Made by a program: the position numbers and the translations under genes. Source: CAYLZN01 sp964387935 (GTDB lineage: Bacteria; Acidobacteriota; Vicinamibacteria; Vicinamibacterales; JAFNAJ01). Taken from it: a DNA stretch of 5,829 nt. Shown here piece after piece: positions 5,152-5,829 of this stretch. The notes under the pieces were generated by a model, which was given only the letters and a program-made list of their open reading frames with translations, ran no database searches and was not told where the DNA came from. The stretch spans positions 1 through 5,829 of the forward strand of contig CAYLZN010000353.1 in assembly GCA_964387935.1 (NCBI GenBank), given 5' to 3'. Position 1 is the stretch's first letter. Each line of letters begins with the position of its first letter.

Positions 5152-5829
5152 CGACATCGCGGCCCACGGTCGCCCGCGTGGCCGCCGCGGCCCTGTCGGA
5201 CAACCTGCGGGCCATCGCCGCCCACGTGGCCGCGACGAGTCACGCGCTGGGGCGAGCCGCGCCGCGCCTCATCGCGGTCGTCAAGGCGAATGCCTACGGG
5301 CACGGCGCGGTGCCGGCCGCCCTGGCGTTCGAGGCGGCCGGTGCCGCGATGCTCGCCTGTGCCGACGTCGAGGAGGGCATCGCCCTGCGGGAGGGCGGGG
5401 TGCGCGCGCCGATCCTGGTGTTCGGGGCCCTCGCGGTGAGCGACCTCTCGGGCGTGTTCTCGCACCGGCTGACGCCGACGGTCTCGACGCCGTCAGCGGC
5501 GGCGGCGCTGGAGCGCGCGGCTGCCGATCGCGGCGTGCGGCTGTCCTGCCACCTGAAGATCGACACCGGCATGCATCGACTGGGGTTCCGCGACGAGAAC
5601 CTCGGGCGCACGCTGCCGTCGATCCTCGCGAGCCCGCATCTGGCGATCGAGGCGGTGTACACGCACTTTGCGACCGCCGAGGACACGGCGCATCCGCTGT
5701 TCGAGGAGCAGAAGCGCCGATTCGCCGCAGTGCGTCGGTGGCTGCCGACGCTTGGCCTGGGGCAGGTCGCCTGGCACGCGGCCAACAGCGCCGCCTGCCT
5801 GCGCGACCCGGAGACCTGGTTCGAGTACG
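5139..5829 (+). CDS. alr: Alanine racemase, N-terminal part (cut by the window edge)
   Basis: PLP enzyme that interconverts L- and D-alanine, supplying D-Ala for peptidoglycan. The first 230 codons are present and open to the last base. The TIM-barrel domain shows the PLP lysine in VVKANAYGHG (47-56, K49), then CADVEEG (74-80), LKIDTGMHRLGF (139-150; K140 and R147 match the carbamylated lysine and PLP-contacting arginine of the Geobacillus enzyme), YTHFATAED (174-182) and HAANSAA (213-219). The second catalytic residue, a tyrosine in the C-terminal domain, lies beyond the window. GTG 5139 is chosen because the N-terminal RPT...NLRAIA stretch aligns with family openings; it lies inside the dnaB end, giving a 13-base overlap. 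No good Shine-Dalgarno precedes it; CTG 5148 is an alternative and GTG 5178 would cut the first strand. Translational coupling to dnaB is likely. Confidence 0.93.
   Translation, partial: MASLTTSRPTVARVAAAALSDNLRAIAAHVAATSHALGRAAPRLIAVVKANAYGHGAVPAALAFEAAGAAMLACADVEEGIALREGGVRAPILVFGALAVSDLSGVFSHRLTPTVSTPSAAAALERAAADRGVRLSCHLKIDTGMHRLGFRDENLGRTLPSILASPHLAIEAVYTHFATAEDTAHPLFEEQKRRFAAVRRWLPTLGLGQVAWHAANSAACLRDPETWFEY

Noticed and set aside
3775..5157. A 460-codon open frame on the minus strand opposite the whole of dnaB.
   Set aside because: It mirrors dnaB almost end to end, its translation is a low-complexity Arg/Leu/Val/Asp/Glu mix without any family motif, and antisense frames stay open easily in G+C-rich coding DNA. 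dnaB has every catalytic motif.

Overview
This is a high-G+C bacterial chromosomal segment of housekeeping genes, all on the + strand and tightly packed. In order it carries tRNA-Gln(UUG), prs (PRPP synthetase), rplY/ctc (long-form ribosomal protein L25), pth (peptidyl-tRNA hydrolase), rpsF (S6), rpsR (S18), rplI (L9), dnaB (replicative helicase) and the 5' part of alr (alanine racemase), which runs off the right edge. The order tRNA-Gln - prs - rplY - pth - rpsF - rpsR - rplI - dnaB is familiar from Acidobacteriota and Deltaproteobacteria-type (Desulfobacterota/Myxococcota) genomes. With the strong G+C bias and the protein style, an acidobacterium of the Vicinamibacteria type is my best guess. 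That placement is inference from memory of gene order, not a computed one.

Layout: bases 1-48 hold nothing I can assign; they could be the end of a preceding gene or the tRNA promoter region, but no clear -35/-10 is visible. The tRNA occupies 49-123 with an encoded CCA, and prs begins 46 bases later. Gaps between genes from prs to rplI are 2 to 46 bases, which suggests one or two polycistronic units: prs-rplY-pth and rpsF-rpsR-rplI. The 46-base pth-rpsF gap holds a perfect 7-bp hairpin followed by a strong Shine-Dalgarno. The 94-base rplI-dnaB gap holds the most striking non-coding element, a 17-bp hairpin at 3734-3774. dnaB and alr overlap by 13 bases and should be co-transcribed and translationally coupled.

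The genes serve central growth functions: PRPP supply for nucleotide synthesis, ribosome subunits (5S-binding L25, the S6:S18 platform pair, L9), recycling of peptidyl-tRNA, replication fork unwinding and D-alanine for peptidoglycan. All protein families show their expected catalytic or binding residues, and no gene looks broken. I see no mobile element, CRISPR array, intein, defence system or evidently new system. Second-look items are the two intergenic hairpins, start-site choices, the terminal extensions on S6 and S18, and the absence of ssb/priB between rpsF and rpsR.
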